A stretch of 64,000 nt of DNA from Helianthus annuus (Eukaryota > Streptophyta > Magnoliopsida > Asterales > Asteraceae), in NCBI RefSeq assembly GCF_002127325.2, contig NC_035447.2:28044778-28108777 (forward strand), in the 5' to 3' direction. The notes under the pieces are model-generated. The model was not told where the DNA came from, ran no database searches, and was given only the letters and a program-made list of their open reading frames with translations. How positions within the stretch are numbered: the stretch's first letter is position 1; every line of letters starts with the position of its first letter. Position numbers and translations under genes: made by a program. This document shows, piece by piece, positions 26,805 through 40,851 of the stretch.

Positions 26805-27433
26805 TGTTAGGGTTGGATTTTAATGAGATATGATCCTTACATGTGATCCTAACCAGTGATCCTTGTTTCTTTAGCAGATAGTGATCCTCAGCAGGACTTC
26901 AGGATCAGGATCATGGACCATTATAGGATCCTCATGCTAACAGTTACCTTCATTGAATTAAATGATATTTTGCAGGAACATCTAGCAGGATCCGCTCTTA
27001 ACATCACGATCAAAGGACGCGTCTTTACAATTATAGCATGTGCTTAATCGGAGATGGACGTTGCAAAGGATATGGAAACTTGGCATGATTTAAGGGCGAC
27101 AATTTAGGCTAGATTTACTTTTATTTCTAAAGGGGTAATGAGTTGATTATTAGTCTTTTTACCTAAAATAGGTCACCTACACTTGTATATATAACACTCT
27201 TCCCCATTCGGAAGGACACACAACACAATTCTCACACGCTTAGACACTCGAAACTATAGTGATCCTTGTACTCAGCTCATTATCATCCGAAGTTGTAACC
27301 ATATTTTGATATATTGAAGTTGGTGATCGGCAGTTGCCATCACCCGAGGTTTTTTATGCCGGAGATCATTCATTGATCAAGGGCTTTTTCCTCGTATAAA
27401 TCCTTGTGTCATTTGCATATTTCTTATCAAAGT
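26805..27433 (+). mobile_element. Tat-C, piece 1: first 629 bp of its 5' LTR
   Basis: It starts TGTTAGGGTTGG after TCTTC (26800-26804), inside the Tat-B post-pol region. A TATA-like TATATATA lies at 27186-27193. The LTR is cut after ATCAAAGT by Tat-D and resumes at 38145. Confidence 0.88.
27429..27433 (+). repeat. Left TSD of Tat-D (AAAGT)
   Basis: AAAGT recurs at 38140-38144, directly after the Tat-D 3' LTR. Joining across it gives the normal LTR order CAAAGT-GATCCTT. Confidence 0.95.
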
Positions 27434-28161
27434 TGTTAGGGCTGGATTTTTAATATAGGTGATCCTTACACGTGATCCTAACCAGTGATCCTTGTTTCTT
27501 TGGCAGACAGTGATCCTCAGCCGGACTTCAGGATCAGGATCATGGGACATTATAGGATCCTCATACTAACGATCATCTTCGCTTAATGCAATGTTATTTT
27601 TGCAGGAATATCTAGCAGGATACGCTCTAGGCATCATGATCCAGGGACGCGTCTTCACAATTATGGCAAGAGCTTAATTGAAGAAAGACGTTGCACAGGA
27701 TATGGAAACATGGCTTGATTCATGGGCAGCAATTTAGGCTAGATTGTCTTTATTTCTAAAGGGGTAATGAGCTGATAATTAGTCCTTTTACCTAAAATAG
27801 GTCACCTACACTTGTATAAATACCACTCTCCATCATTTGGAAGGGGACACACGACATACAACGCAACTCTCACACACTTAGACACTCGAAACAATAGTGA
27901 TCCTTGTACTCAGCTCATTATCATCCGAAGTTGTATTCATTTTGTTCTTATATTGAAGTTTGGTGATCGGTAGTTGCCATCACCCGAGGTTTTTTATGCC
28001 GGAGATCATATATTGATCAAGGGCTTTTTCCTCGTATAAATCGTTGTGTCTTTGCATCTTTATCACAGAAGTGATCCTTTACTTTCATAATTAACCAAGC
28101 ATCATACCCCGTTTACATAGAGTTTGGTTACATTATCCTTGTGTGATTTTTGACCAAAACA
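27434..28161 (+). repeat. 5' LTR of Tat-D
   Basis: TGTTAGGGCTGG to CCAAAACA. TATA-like TATAAATA at 27815-27822. Confidence 0.96.
27815..27822 (+). promoter_or_regulatory. TATA-like box in Tat-D 5' LTR
   Basis: TATAAATA in the context CACTTGTATAAATACCACTC, conserved in the LTRs of Tat-D, E and G and close in the others (41943, 53038, 53767). The probable start of the sense transcript is about 30 bp downstream (inference). Confidence 0.6.
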
Positions 28162-28164
28162 GTT

Positions 28165-28182
28165 TGGCGCCCACCATGGGGA
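28165..28182 (+). other. PBS of Tat-D
   Basis: TGGCGCCCACCATGGGG, with one G-to-A change in the middle relative to Tat-B, C, E and G and another at the end. Confidence 0.65.
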
Positions 28183-28238
28183 AATTGGTGCTTCATTCAT
28201 AAGAAAATCTTTTCTTCGAAATCATTTCAAAGAGTTAC

Positions 28239-30809
28239 ATGGCTTCATCATTGAAGAACACGTCCACGGCGATGTCTGCAGTCACCTCATCACAGACCAC
28301 TTTGCCTCCTCCACCGGCAGGATCTCAGAAAAATACTGAGAAGAGATCAACTCCCACTTTCTCTAAACCTCCATCTTCTTCTGCTATGAATTCTTCTATT
28401 CCCAGTACTAGTGATATATTTGCTTTAATTTTGCAGATGAAGGATCGTATGCAGCGGCAGGATGAAACTAATGATAGGATCCTCAGGGAAATTGGAGATC
28501 TCAAAAGGCAAAAGAAAACGGCAGAGGATCATTCCCCACTAATGCCCAAATCCTTGAGCTTTGATACTCCAATGATTACTTCTCAGCCATCAGGAATTCC
28601 AGACGTGCAAATCATGGGAGAGTCAAGAGGATTGCACCACGGATCGACAGCAATGACTCAGGCATTTGGCTCACACTTCCAGCCGGCAGGATCCTACCCC
28701 CAGCATTTAGGATCCTTCATGAATCTGGGAGCCTATCCGGGGGCACAACAGTTTCAAGGATCCTACTTTGTTCTAGGATCATTCCAGGGCCAAGGATCCT
28801 CCTTTGTTCCAGGATCATCCCAGGTTCAAGGAACCTCCTTCGTTCCAGGATCATCCCAGACACCAGGATCCTTCCAGATACCAGGATCCCTAAAAAGTTT
28901 GCAAACAGGAAGTCTAGATTTCCATCAAGGGGACTTCATTCCAATGCAGACCATTGCTTCCACTGGTCCCTCCGTTGTTCCAGAATCCCAGCAATATGGG
29001 TTCCCTAACTTGAACCCAATGGGAGGTAACACTTTAAATAATTATCCTACCACTAACCATGGATTCATGCAGGATACAGGTACCAATCATGCTATGGCCA
29101 GGGAGTTGCAGAAGCTAAAAGATATGATCTCAAGTGTTCCAGGGGTAGTCAAGCCTATCCCAGAGATTGCAGATGGAAGCCACAAGGTATCTCATTTTGC
29201 ACCACCAATTTGTGATGCAGAGGTACCCAAAAGGTTCCATATCCCTACCATGAAGCTGTATGATGGCACAACGGATCCAGAGGAGCATATAGCACAATAC
29301 AGGGAGAGGATGGAGATCAATCCTATCCCAGAAAAATTGAAGGAAGCATGCCTATGTAAAGGATTTGGATCCACTCTTACTGGATCAGCTCTTAAGTGGC
29401 TGCTAAGTCTTCCCCCCTACTCTATTACTTCATTTGCTAATTTAGTTAATTTATTCAATAACCAATTTTCTTGTAGCAGAAAATTTGAAAAATTAACTAG
29501 TGATTTGTACAGGATAACTCAAAATCATAATGAATCATTAAGGGATTATATAACGAAATTTAGTAAAGAATCCTTAGACATTCCCAACTTGGATATGGCT
29601 ACGGCTGTTGAAGCCTTCAAAATGGGACTGCTTAAGGATTCATTATTCTATGATGATCTTGTTATGACACCATGCAGGAATCTAGATGAAGTAAGAACTC
29701 GAGCACTCAGGTTCATCCGGCTAGAGGATGACAAGAGGATCCAGGAGAGACAAGTAGGATCCTCAAAACAGGAGAAGCCAGGATCCTCCTTCAAGAACAA
29801 CAAATTCAAATCCTACCATAGAAATGAGAACAAGAATGTGCATGCTGTTGACCAAGAAGAGGATGATGAAGAATATCCTCCAATCTCAGAATATTGTTTT
29901 TCCGTTGATAATCATGAACTAATCCTTGCAATGTAGAATCTAGGTGAAAAAGCTAGGTGGCCCAGGAAGAATGATAAACCATCCGGGACTAAAGACAAGT
30001 CAAAATGGTGTGCATACCATGAGGATTTCGGGCATCTAACTGAAGATTGCATAGCCTTAAGAAAAGAAATTGGATACCTGCTAAGCAAGGGGCATCTAAA
30101 AGAATTGCTGGGGAGAAAAAAGCAAAGGACCCAGGATCCTGAAAGGATCCCCGAAAAAGCTCCAGCACCTCCGGCAAATGCACAAGTGATCAACTTTATA
30201 TCCGGAGGATCAGACATCTGTGGTACATCCTTCTCGGCGGCCAAAAGACATGCAAAAGAATCAAAAATGGATAATGGTGAAAGGCCTATTAGAACATCAA
30301 GTGTCACAGAAGGGAAGATGATAACATTTGATGAGGATGATCGCGTTAATATTCAGGATCCTCACCATGATAGTTTAGTTATCACTCTCTTTATCTCTAA
30401 CCATTTTGTCCGCAGGATCCTTATTGATGGAGGGAGCTCAGTGAACATTATCCAGCTTGATGTTCTGAAGAAAATGGGTATCCCAGAATCAGACATCACA
30501 CCGAGATCCTCCGTGCTTGTAGGATTCAGTGGAGAAACGAAGAAAACTCTGGGGGACATCAAACTCCCAATCTACGTGGAAGGATTACATAATTATCAAA
30601 AATTTTGTGTTATTGACTGTTTATCTTGTTGCAACGTTATCCTTGGCAGGCCTTGGATACATGATATGAAAGCAGTCCCATCCACCTACCATCAATGTGT
30701 GAAGCTCCCTAGCCCATGGGGGATAATCAAGATCGACAGTGATCAGCAGGAGGCTAAGGATTGTTACACCTCATCTATGAAGCCAACCTCGAAGCCAAGG
30801 GAGCAATAG
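28239..30809 (+). pseudogene. gag-PR: gag-protease of Tat-D, one nonsense codon
   Basis: The frame from ATG 28239 to the leaky UAG at 30807-30809 would give 856 residues. Order: MASSLKN start, helical segment with LILQMKDRMQRQDETNDRI, Gly-Ser-Gln-Val-Pro linker, gag core with CLCKGFGS at about residue 371, zinc knuckle C591, H594, H599, C604 (C-x2-H-x4-H-x4-C), and aspartic protease with DGGSS at 730-734. Codon 566 (29934-29936) is TAG where all other readable copies have CAG. This stop lies before the zinc knuckle and is not in the leaky context. Otherwise the frame is clean. Gag forms the particle and PR processes it. Confidence 0.9.
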
Positions 30810-34115
<3,306 letters not shown>

Positions 34116-34533
34116 ACATGATCCCTCAAGCATGTGATCCTCACACTGAAGTATCCTCGAAGGATCCCGATGATGTCAGTGATCCTTACTCTGGTAATGT
34201 CCTTATCTTAAAACATTTACATTTCCTTACTTTTTACCTAAGGATAAGGATCATGTATCCTTCATCCTCTACTCACAAAACATTTGAGTTATGATAGTTC
34301 AGGTATCTTCAGCATATCGTCAAAGATCTTCAAAAGCACCGCAGATCCTTGGGTCCAACCCCAGTTATTCTTGGGATTATCCCTAGTTTCCGCCAGCAGC
34401 GCACGATGATCCTGATATAGTTCACGTCTTTGGGACCAGTACCCACTTCCGGGGCTGACAACCTCATCGTACTGGCTATACCCAGGATCCTCCGTATAAT
34501 GGTAGACGTACCATACATCCGTTCCTAAGGTTT

Positions 34534-34576
34534 CTAACGTTTTCACGTTAGCTAAGGTTTTGACATTTTCATGTCA
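34534..34576 (+). other. Two adjacent hairpins after pol, Tat-D
   Basis: CTAACG-TTTTCA-CGTTAG (34534-34551) and TGACAT-TTTC-ATGTCA (34561-34576) are perfect 6-bp stems nine bases apart. The same pair occurs in Tat-E and Tat-G. Confidence 0.65.
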
Positions 34577-34623
34577 CTAAGTTTGGATAGTCGCCAGTAA
34601 GGGCCATACTCCAGTTTACATAC

Positions 34624-34714
34624 GATCCTTTGGGCTTGTCCCCAGTTATCCTTTGGGCTTGTCCCCAGTGATCCTCCGGGATCATTCTCAGTTATCCTTT
34701 GGGCATGTCCCCAG
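34624..34714 (+). repeat. 23-bp tandem repeats after Tat-D pol, about four units
   Basis: ATCCTTTGGGCTTGTCCCCAGTT units. The third is replaced by a variant, ATCCTCCGGGATCATTCTCAG. Confidence 0.85.
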
Positions 34715-35154
34715 CTACTAATTTATCTTTTACATTGGCTTAGTCCCAAGATATGTTCCATTTTTCAGGTTTTCGAAGATTAAACAATTAAGGATCCTTA
34801 ATCCTTATTATCCATTAAAGTCTTGCTTATGGTTATCCCGATTAAAGGTTAGGATCCTAACTTGGATCCTCAGGTATGATCCTTAACTACTTTTTAATTT
34901 CATTATTCATTTGAATAACCTTTAGACCTTGACAACTGAACCTATGATCCTTAAAATAGACTACCTTGAAAATTTTCGATTATAGGATATTTGATCCAGG
35001 ATCATATCCTAAATTTCCTAAACATAATTTGCTCAACTTTTCTTACTTAAACAAACATGTATCAAAACAATTGAAAATAAAAAGGATAATAACACGAGAT
35101 AAGCGACAAAAGTTTGAGATTTTATTTATTAACGAAAGGATTAACCCTTCAAAA

Positions 35155-35345
35155 GTTGTCAAAATTGCCAACCCACATTTCTACCAGCAAAACGTGGCCC
35201 GTCCACATGGGTTGGCAAAGGGTGTCCATTGTCTATGCGGTCTTAGCATTGTGCAGGAAATTAAAAGCGGCAGGATCACAAAGGTTTCATCCCCCAAACA
35301 GAGGATCCCTCCACCTTTTGTAATCCTACCTATTGTTCAAAGGAT
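35155..35345 (-). other. Conserved block with 9-bp inverted repeat, Tat-D
   Basis: GCCAACCCA (35167-35175) pairs with TGGGTTGGC (35208-35216). The whole block is nearly unchanged in Tat-E and Tat-G, while the sequence just to its left is more diverged. It lies in the probable 3' untranslated part of the antisense gene. Confidence 0.6.
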
Positions 35346-35494
35346 TCAGGATCCTTAACCCTAAGAAACTATTGTTCAGAGATTACAGACCATAATTGTT
35401 TCAAACCATCAACAACCACAAAAAACCACTACCAAACCTAAAAAATTGGGCTCCGGCCTAGTCAACAATATCCATCATCGCCCAATCCAGCAGC

Positions 35495-37177
35495 TCACAC
35501 CTCTGCTGCTCCATCACCACCGGCTGCTCCACCTTGATCCTTGTCAGCATCACCTCCCTCCAGCATTGGGATATCCTCAGCATCATCGTCATCCTCCAAC
35601 TCTGCTAGCCTTGCCTTCCAGCCTTTAACATCCCAGGTACTCTTATCGAAGGAAGGATCCTGAGCCTCCGTAGCCATCTGCAGTTGTATCTTGTACATAG
35701 CTATCGCGGCAGAGACTTTAGCATCCTGAGTGATGTCGTGCTTCTCATAGTCGAAGTTGATCAATGCTTTGACAGCCTCATCCTTAACAGTACGGATCTC
35801 CTTCTCAAGATCAGCAATCTTGAGGTCCTTCAGTGCACCCATCTGTTGAAGGTCGGCAATTTGACGATCTTGATCTTCAACCTGGTTAACATAAGTCTCC
35901 ATCTCGGTGAATTTCTACAAGGAAAACAGGAAAACAACATCAGACATAGATGATCCTTAGACTTGTCAAGACAATCAGCAGGGGCAGTGATCCTAACCTC
36001 GTCAAAGTAGTCAAGGAATTGCTGACGGAGGAGGGGAAATCCTTGGAGATCATCAGAAGCTTTCCTCTTCTTCCCCTTGCCTCGGATAGGTGCTTTGGGA
36101 GCTGATACTGAAGGACTGGCAGCAGGAGCCTTCTTCTTTGAAGATGTGACATTGGCAAGATCACTTATCCCAAATTTGGAGGCAGATTTGACAGACCTGG
36201 CAGACTTTCCAGCACCTACACAATCAAAAACAAGATAAGTTGCTTTATTAATCAAACAATCCTACATTTAATTTATTTTCTATAAGGATACTTACTTGAC
36301 ATAGTGGCAGATGCAGAGGATACTTCTTGAGAATCTTGGACGGTGACTTGGAAACTTCTGATTTCAGGATTAAGCTTTTTAAAAGCTAGGACTCTCTCTT
36401 TTGCAGCAGGGCTTAATTTCAGATGAGCAATGGATATAGCTGCACAAGAGATAAAAAGAGATATTAGTGATCCTCATTATATGAGACGGGGCTGATAGTG
36501 ATCCTTCGAGGATCCTCTATCCTACCATGAGTAGCCCATTCCTTGGGCAGATCCTTCCCATCTGGGATGGAATCCCTCCTAACAAAGAAAAAGCGACGCT
36601 TCCAGTTTGTATCGTTCTTAGTAACCTTGAAGACAGGGTGATCCTCCCCGGCTTTCCGTTTCAACAAATACCGGTGAGAACCAAAGGTGGTGAGATCGTA
36701 AAACTCAGCTAACTCCGCCATCCCCAGATCAATCCCTTCCTGCTCGATGATCCTCTCGAAGGTATACAGAACCCTCCAGATCATCGGCATAGCTTGGATA
36801 TATGAGATGCCGGTTAAGGAAAAGAAAGATTGGGTGAACAATGGAAAAGGATATGAATACCCTATGGTAAATGGAGTAGCAGGAAAAGCCACCCAGGTAT
36901 CCGAAACAGAGTCACTCAGAGCGGTAGGTGTGAAGGACTTGAAAACAGCATTCGCCGGAAAGCAATGACGAATTCTGTCTATGTGAACATCAGTAAAGCA
37001 ACACCTCTCCGTAGGAGAATCCTTGATAATCCCCTGGCTTTTTAAGGGACTATCCTTCTTGGAATCCTTGTGTGGAGAATTCCGGAGCAACATGTTTGTG
37101 ACGAGACGGAAACAGAGTAGAAGCAGAAAACAGAGCAAAGAGAAAAGAAAGAGAGAAAGAGAAGAATACCTGATCAA
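35495..37177 (-). CDS. Antisense four-exon gene of Tat-D, about 477 residues, putative gypsy-type transposase-like domain
   Basis: Exons on the - strand: 37177-36526, 36439-36296, 36215-35998 and 35914-35495. Each intron begins GT and ends AG (donors GTAGGA, GTAAGT, GTTAGG; acceptors TGCAG, TGTAG, TGTAG). The joins keep one frame, 1434 nt with stop. Exon 1 carries TERCCFTDVHIDRIRHCFP and, further on, FFSLTGISYIQAMPMIWRVL and FKVTKNDTNWKRRFFFV, which look to me like the domain annotated in plants as putative gypsy-type transposase. Exon 3 has a basic patch (RGKGKKRK), exon 4 a coiled coil (VEDQDRQIADLQQM to LEKEIRTV) and an acidic tail. The start may instead be MLLRNSPHKD at 37093. The first 28 residues are very hydrophobic and come from a pyrimidine tract. 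Antisense ORFs are known in the Tat lineage; function unknown. Confidence 0.75.
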
Positions 37178-37245
37178 TCTTCGGTGCAGAATATAAAGGG
37201 AGTGTATCTTGAATTTAAATACAAACTGATCCTCACCCTATCTCC

Positions 37246-37253
37246 TATTTATA
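37246..37253 (-). promoter_or_regulatory. TATA-like box for the Tat-D antisense gene
   Basis: TATAAATA on the - strand, about 70 bases before the first ATG. The same word at the same distance occurs in Tat-E and Tat-G. Confidence 0.6.
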
Positions 37254-37400
37254 ATCATGATCTGCAGGGATTGCCACATCTATGACGTAATGATCACAAC
37301 GGCTAGTCCATGTGTAACGGCTAGTTATTCGGAGTCGCCCGTTGGAGATAAGATCAAAACAAAATATAACTCGTCAATTTACAATAAACTCCTTATATTT

Positions 37401-37410
37401 TGGGGGAAAT
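37401..37410 (+). other. Polypurine tract of Tat-D
   Basis: TGGGGGAAAT abuts the 3' LTR. Other copies read TGGGGGCAAT. Confidence 0.7.
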
Positions 37411-38139
37411 TGTTAGGGCTGGATTTTTAATATAGGTGATCCTTACACGTGATCCTAACCAGTGATCCTTGTTTCTTTGGCAGACAGTGATCCTCAGCCG
37501 GACTTCAGGATCAGGATCATGGGACATTATAGGATCCTCATACTAACGATCATCTTCGCTTAATGCAATGTTATTTTTGCAGGAATATCTAGCAGGATAC
37601 GCTCTAGGCATCATGATCCAGGGACGCGTCTTCACAATTATGGCAAGAGCTTAATTGAAGAAAGACGTTGCACAGGATATGGAAACATGGCTTGATTCAT
37701 GGGCAGCAATTTAGGCTAGATTGTCTTTATTTCTAAAGGGGTAATGAGCTGATAATTAGTCCTTTTACCTAAAATAGGTCACCTACACTTGTATAAATAC
37801 CACTCTCCATCATTTGGAAGGGGACACACGACATACAACGCAACTCTCACACACTTAGACACTCGAAACAATAGTGATCCTTGTACTCAGCTCATTATCA
37901 TCCGAAGTTGTAATTCATTTTGTTCTTATATTGAAGTTTGGTGATCGGTAGTTTCCATCACCCGAGGTTTTTTATGCCGGAGATCATATATTGATCAAGG
38001 GCTTTTTCCTCGTATAAATCGTTGTGTCTTTGCATCTTTATCACAGAAGTGATCCTTTACTTTCATAATTAACCAAGCATCATACCCCGTTTACATAGAG
38101 TTTGGTTACAATATCCTTGTGTGATTTTTGACCAAAACA
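37411..38139 (+). repeat. 3' LTR of Tat-D
   Basis: 729 bp, TGTT to AACA. It differs from the 5' LTR by one inserted A near 37912 and substitutions near 37952 and 38111. Confidence 0.96.
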
Positions 38140-38144
38140 AAAGT
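38140..38144 (+). repeat. Right TSD of Tat-D (AAAGT)
   Basis: Matches 27429-27433. Confidence 0.95.
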
Positions 38145-38233
38145 GATCCTTAACTTTTCCAACAAGCCAAGCATCATTCCCCGTTTACTTAGAGTTTGGT
38201 TGCATTATCCTCGTGTGATTTTTGACCAAAACA
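38145..38233 (+). repeat. Last 89 bp of the Tat-C 5' LTR
   Basis: Ends GACCAAAACA, followed by GTT and the PBS. With 26805-27433 it makes a 718-bp LTR. Confidence 0.93.
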
Positions 38234-38236
38234 GTT

Positions 38237-38254
38237 TGGCGCCCACCGTGGGGC
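38237..38254 (+). other. PBS of Tat-C
   Basis: TGGCGCCCACCGTGGGGC, consensus. Confidence 0.7.
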
Positions 38255-38310
38255 AATTGGTGCTTCATTCATAAGAAAACCTTTTGTTCGAAATCATTTC
38301 AAAGAGTTAC

Positions 38311-40845
38311 ATGGCTTCATCATTGAAGAATACGTCCACGGCGATGTCTGCAGTCACCTCATCCCAAAACACTCTGCCTCCACCACCGGCAGGATCCCAG
38401 AAAAATGCTGAGAAGAGACCAAATCCTACCTTCTCTAAACCTCCATCTTCTTCTGCTATGAATTCTTCTGTTCCCAGTACTAGTGATGTGTTTGCTTTGA
38501 TTTTGCAGATAAAGGATCGTATGCAGCGGCAGGATGAAACTAATGACAGGATCCTCAGGGAAATTAGAGACCTCAAAAGGCAAAAGATAGCGGCAAAGGA
38601 TCATTCCCCACTGATGCCCAAATCCCTGAGCTTTGATACTCCAATGATCACTTCTCAGCCATCGGGAGTCCCAGACGTGCAAATTATGGGAGAATCAAGA
38701 GGATTGCACCTCGGATCGGCAGCAATGACTCAGGCATCAGGCTCACACTTTCAGCCGGCAGGATCCTATCCCCAGCATATGGGATCTTTCATGAATTCAG
38801 GAGCCTATCCGGGAGCACAGTAGTTTCAAGGATCCTACTTTGTTCCAGGATCATCCCAGGGTCAAGGATCCTCCTTCGTTCTAGGATCATCCCAGATACC
38901 AGGATCCTTCCAGATGCCAGGATCCCTAAAAAGTTTGCAAACAGGAAGTCTAGATGTCCATCAAGGGGACTTCATTCCAATGCAGACCATTGCTTCCACT
39001 GGTCCCTCCGTTATCCCAGAATCCCAGCAATATGGATTCACTAACTTGAATTCAATGGGAGGTAACACTTTAAATAATTATCTTACCACTAACCATGGAT
39101 TCATGCAGGATACAGGTATCAATCATGCTATGGCCAGGGAGTTGCAGAAGCTAAAAGATATGATCTCAAGTGTTCCGGGGGTAGTCAAGCCTATCCCAGA
39201 GATTGCAGATGGAAGCCATAAGGTATCTCGCTTTGCACCACCAATTTGTGATGCAGAGGTACCCAAAAGGTTCCATATCCCTACTATGAAGCTGTATGAT
39301 GGTACAACGGATCCTGAGGAGCACATAGCACAATACAGGGAGAGGATGGAGATCAATCCAATCCCGGAAAAGTTAAAGGAAGCATGCCTATGTAAAGGAT
39401 TTGGATCCACTCTTACTGGATCAGCTCTTAAATGGCTGCTAAGTCTTCCCCCTTACTCTATTACTTCATTTGCTAATTTAGTTAATTTATTCAATAACCA
39501 ATTCTCTTGTAGTAGAAAATTTGAGAGATTAACTAGTGATTTATATAGGGTAACTCAAAGTCATAATGAATCATTAAGGGATGATATAACTAAATTCAGT
39601 AAAGAATCCTTGGACATTCCCAACTTGGATATGGCTACGGCTGTTGAAGCCTTCAAAATGGGACTGCTTAAGGATTCATTATTCTATGATGATCTTGTTA
39701 TGACACCATGCAGGAATCTAGATGAAGTAAGAACTCGGGCACTCAGGTTCATCCGGCTAGAGGATGACAAGAGGATCCAAGAGTGACAAGTAGGATCCTC
39801 AAAGCAAGAGAAGCAAGGATCCTCCTTCAAGAACAATAAATTCAAATCCTACCATAGAAATGACAACCAGAATGTGCATGCTGTTGACCAAGAAGAGGAT
39901 GATGAAGATTATCCTCCAATCTCCGAATATTGTTTTTCCGTTGATAATCATGAACTAATCCTTGCAATGCAGAATCTAGGAGAAAAAGCCAGGTGGCCCA
40001 GGAAGAATGATAAACCATCCGGGACTAAAGACAAATCAAAATGGTGTGCATACCATGAGGATTTCGGGCATCTAACTGAAGAATGCATAGCTTTAAGAAA
40101 AGAAATTGGATATCTGTTAAGCAAGGGGCATCTAAAAGAATTGTTGGGAAGAAAAAAGCAAAGGACTCAGGATCCTGAAAGGATCCCTGAAAAGGCTCCA
40201 GCCCATCCGGCGAATGCACAAGTGATCAACTTTATTTCCGGAGGATCAGACATCTGTGGTACATCCTTCTCGGCGGCCAAAAGGCATGCAAAGGAAGCAA
40301 AAATGGATAATGGAGAGAGACCTATTCAAACATCAAGTGTTTCAGAAGGAAAGACGATAACGTTTGACGAGGATGATCGCATTAACATCCAGGATCCTCA
40401 TCATGATAGTTTAGTTATTACTCTCTTTATCTCTAACCATTTTGTCCGCAGGATCCTTATCGACGGAGGAAGCTCAGTGAACATTATCCAGCTTGATGTT
40501 CTGAAGAAAATGGGTATCCCAGAATCAGACATCACACCAAGATCCTCTGTGCTTGTAGGATTCAGTGGAGAAACGAAGAAAACTCTGGGGGACATCAAAC
40601 TCCCAATCTACGTGGAAGGATTACATAATTATCAAAAATTTTGTGTTATTGACTGTTTATCTTGTTGCATTGTTATCCTTGGCAGGCCCTGGATACATGA
40701 TATGAAAGCAGTCCCATCCACCTATCATCAATGTGTGAAACTCCCTAGCCCATGGGGGATAATCAAGATCGACAGTGATCAGCAGGAAGCTAAGGATTGT
40801 TATACCTCATCCATGAAGCCAACCTCGAAGCCAAGGGAGCAATAG
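38311..40845 (+). pseudogene. gag-PR: gag-protease of Tat-C, two nonsense codons
   Basis: The same frame from ATG 38311 to the leaky UAG at 40843-40845, with no frameshift. Codon 171 (38821-38823) is TAG in place of CAG, in the Gly-Ser linker. Codon 492 (39784-39786) is TGA in place of AGA, just after the gag core. A D replaces Y in LRDYITKF. The zinc knuckle (CAYHEDFGHLTEEC) and the protease DGGSS are intact downstream of the stops. Confidence 0.9.
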
Positions 40846-40851
40846 CAATTA
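40840..40851 (+). promoter_or_regulatory. Readthrough stop between gag-PR and pol, Tat-C
   Basis: CAA-TAG-CAA-TTA, identical to the other copies. Confidence 0.8.

Larger units (their letters stand above)
34116..35494 (+). other. Tat-D region between pol and the antisense gene
   Basis: Non-coding on present evidence. It holds twin hairpins (34534-34576), 23-bp repeats (34624-34714), an AT-rich part and a conserved block around 35155-35345 next to the 3' end of the antisense gene. GATCCT and GGATCC words are frequent. Confidence 0.7.

Noticed and set aside
26856..27047. Recurring short ORF starting MILVSLADSDPQQ in several Tat LTRs (26856, 52707, 53437, 63449)
   Set aside because: It lies in the U3 part of the LTR before the TATA-like word, changes length among copies and has no domain. 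Its recurrence is due to LTR homology.
29934..29936. Second readthrough site in Tat-D gag (TAG at codon 566)
   Set aside because: It is followed by AATCTA, not CARYYA, and other copies have CAG there, so it is a nonsense mutation.
37094..37177. Signal peptide at the start of the antisense protein
   Set aside because: The hydrophobic 28 residues come from a pyrimidine-rich tract with poor residue conservation among copies; the conserved protein begins at MLLRNSPHKD. A signal-anchor cannot be fully excluded.
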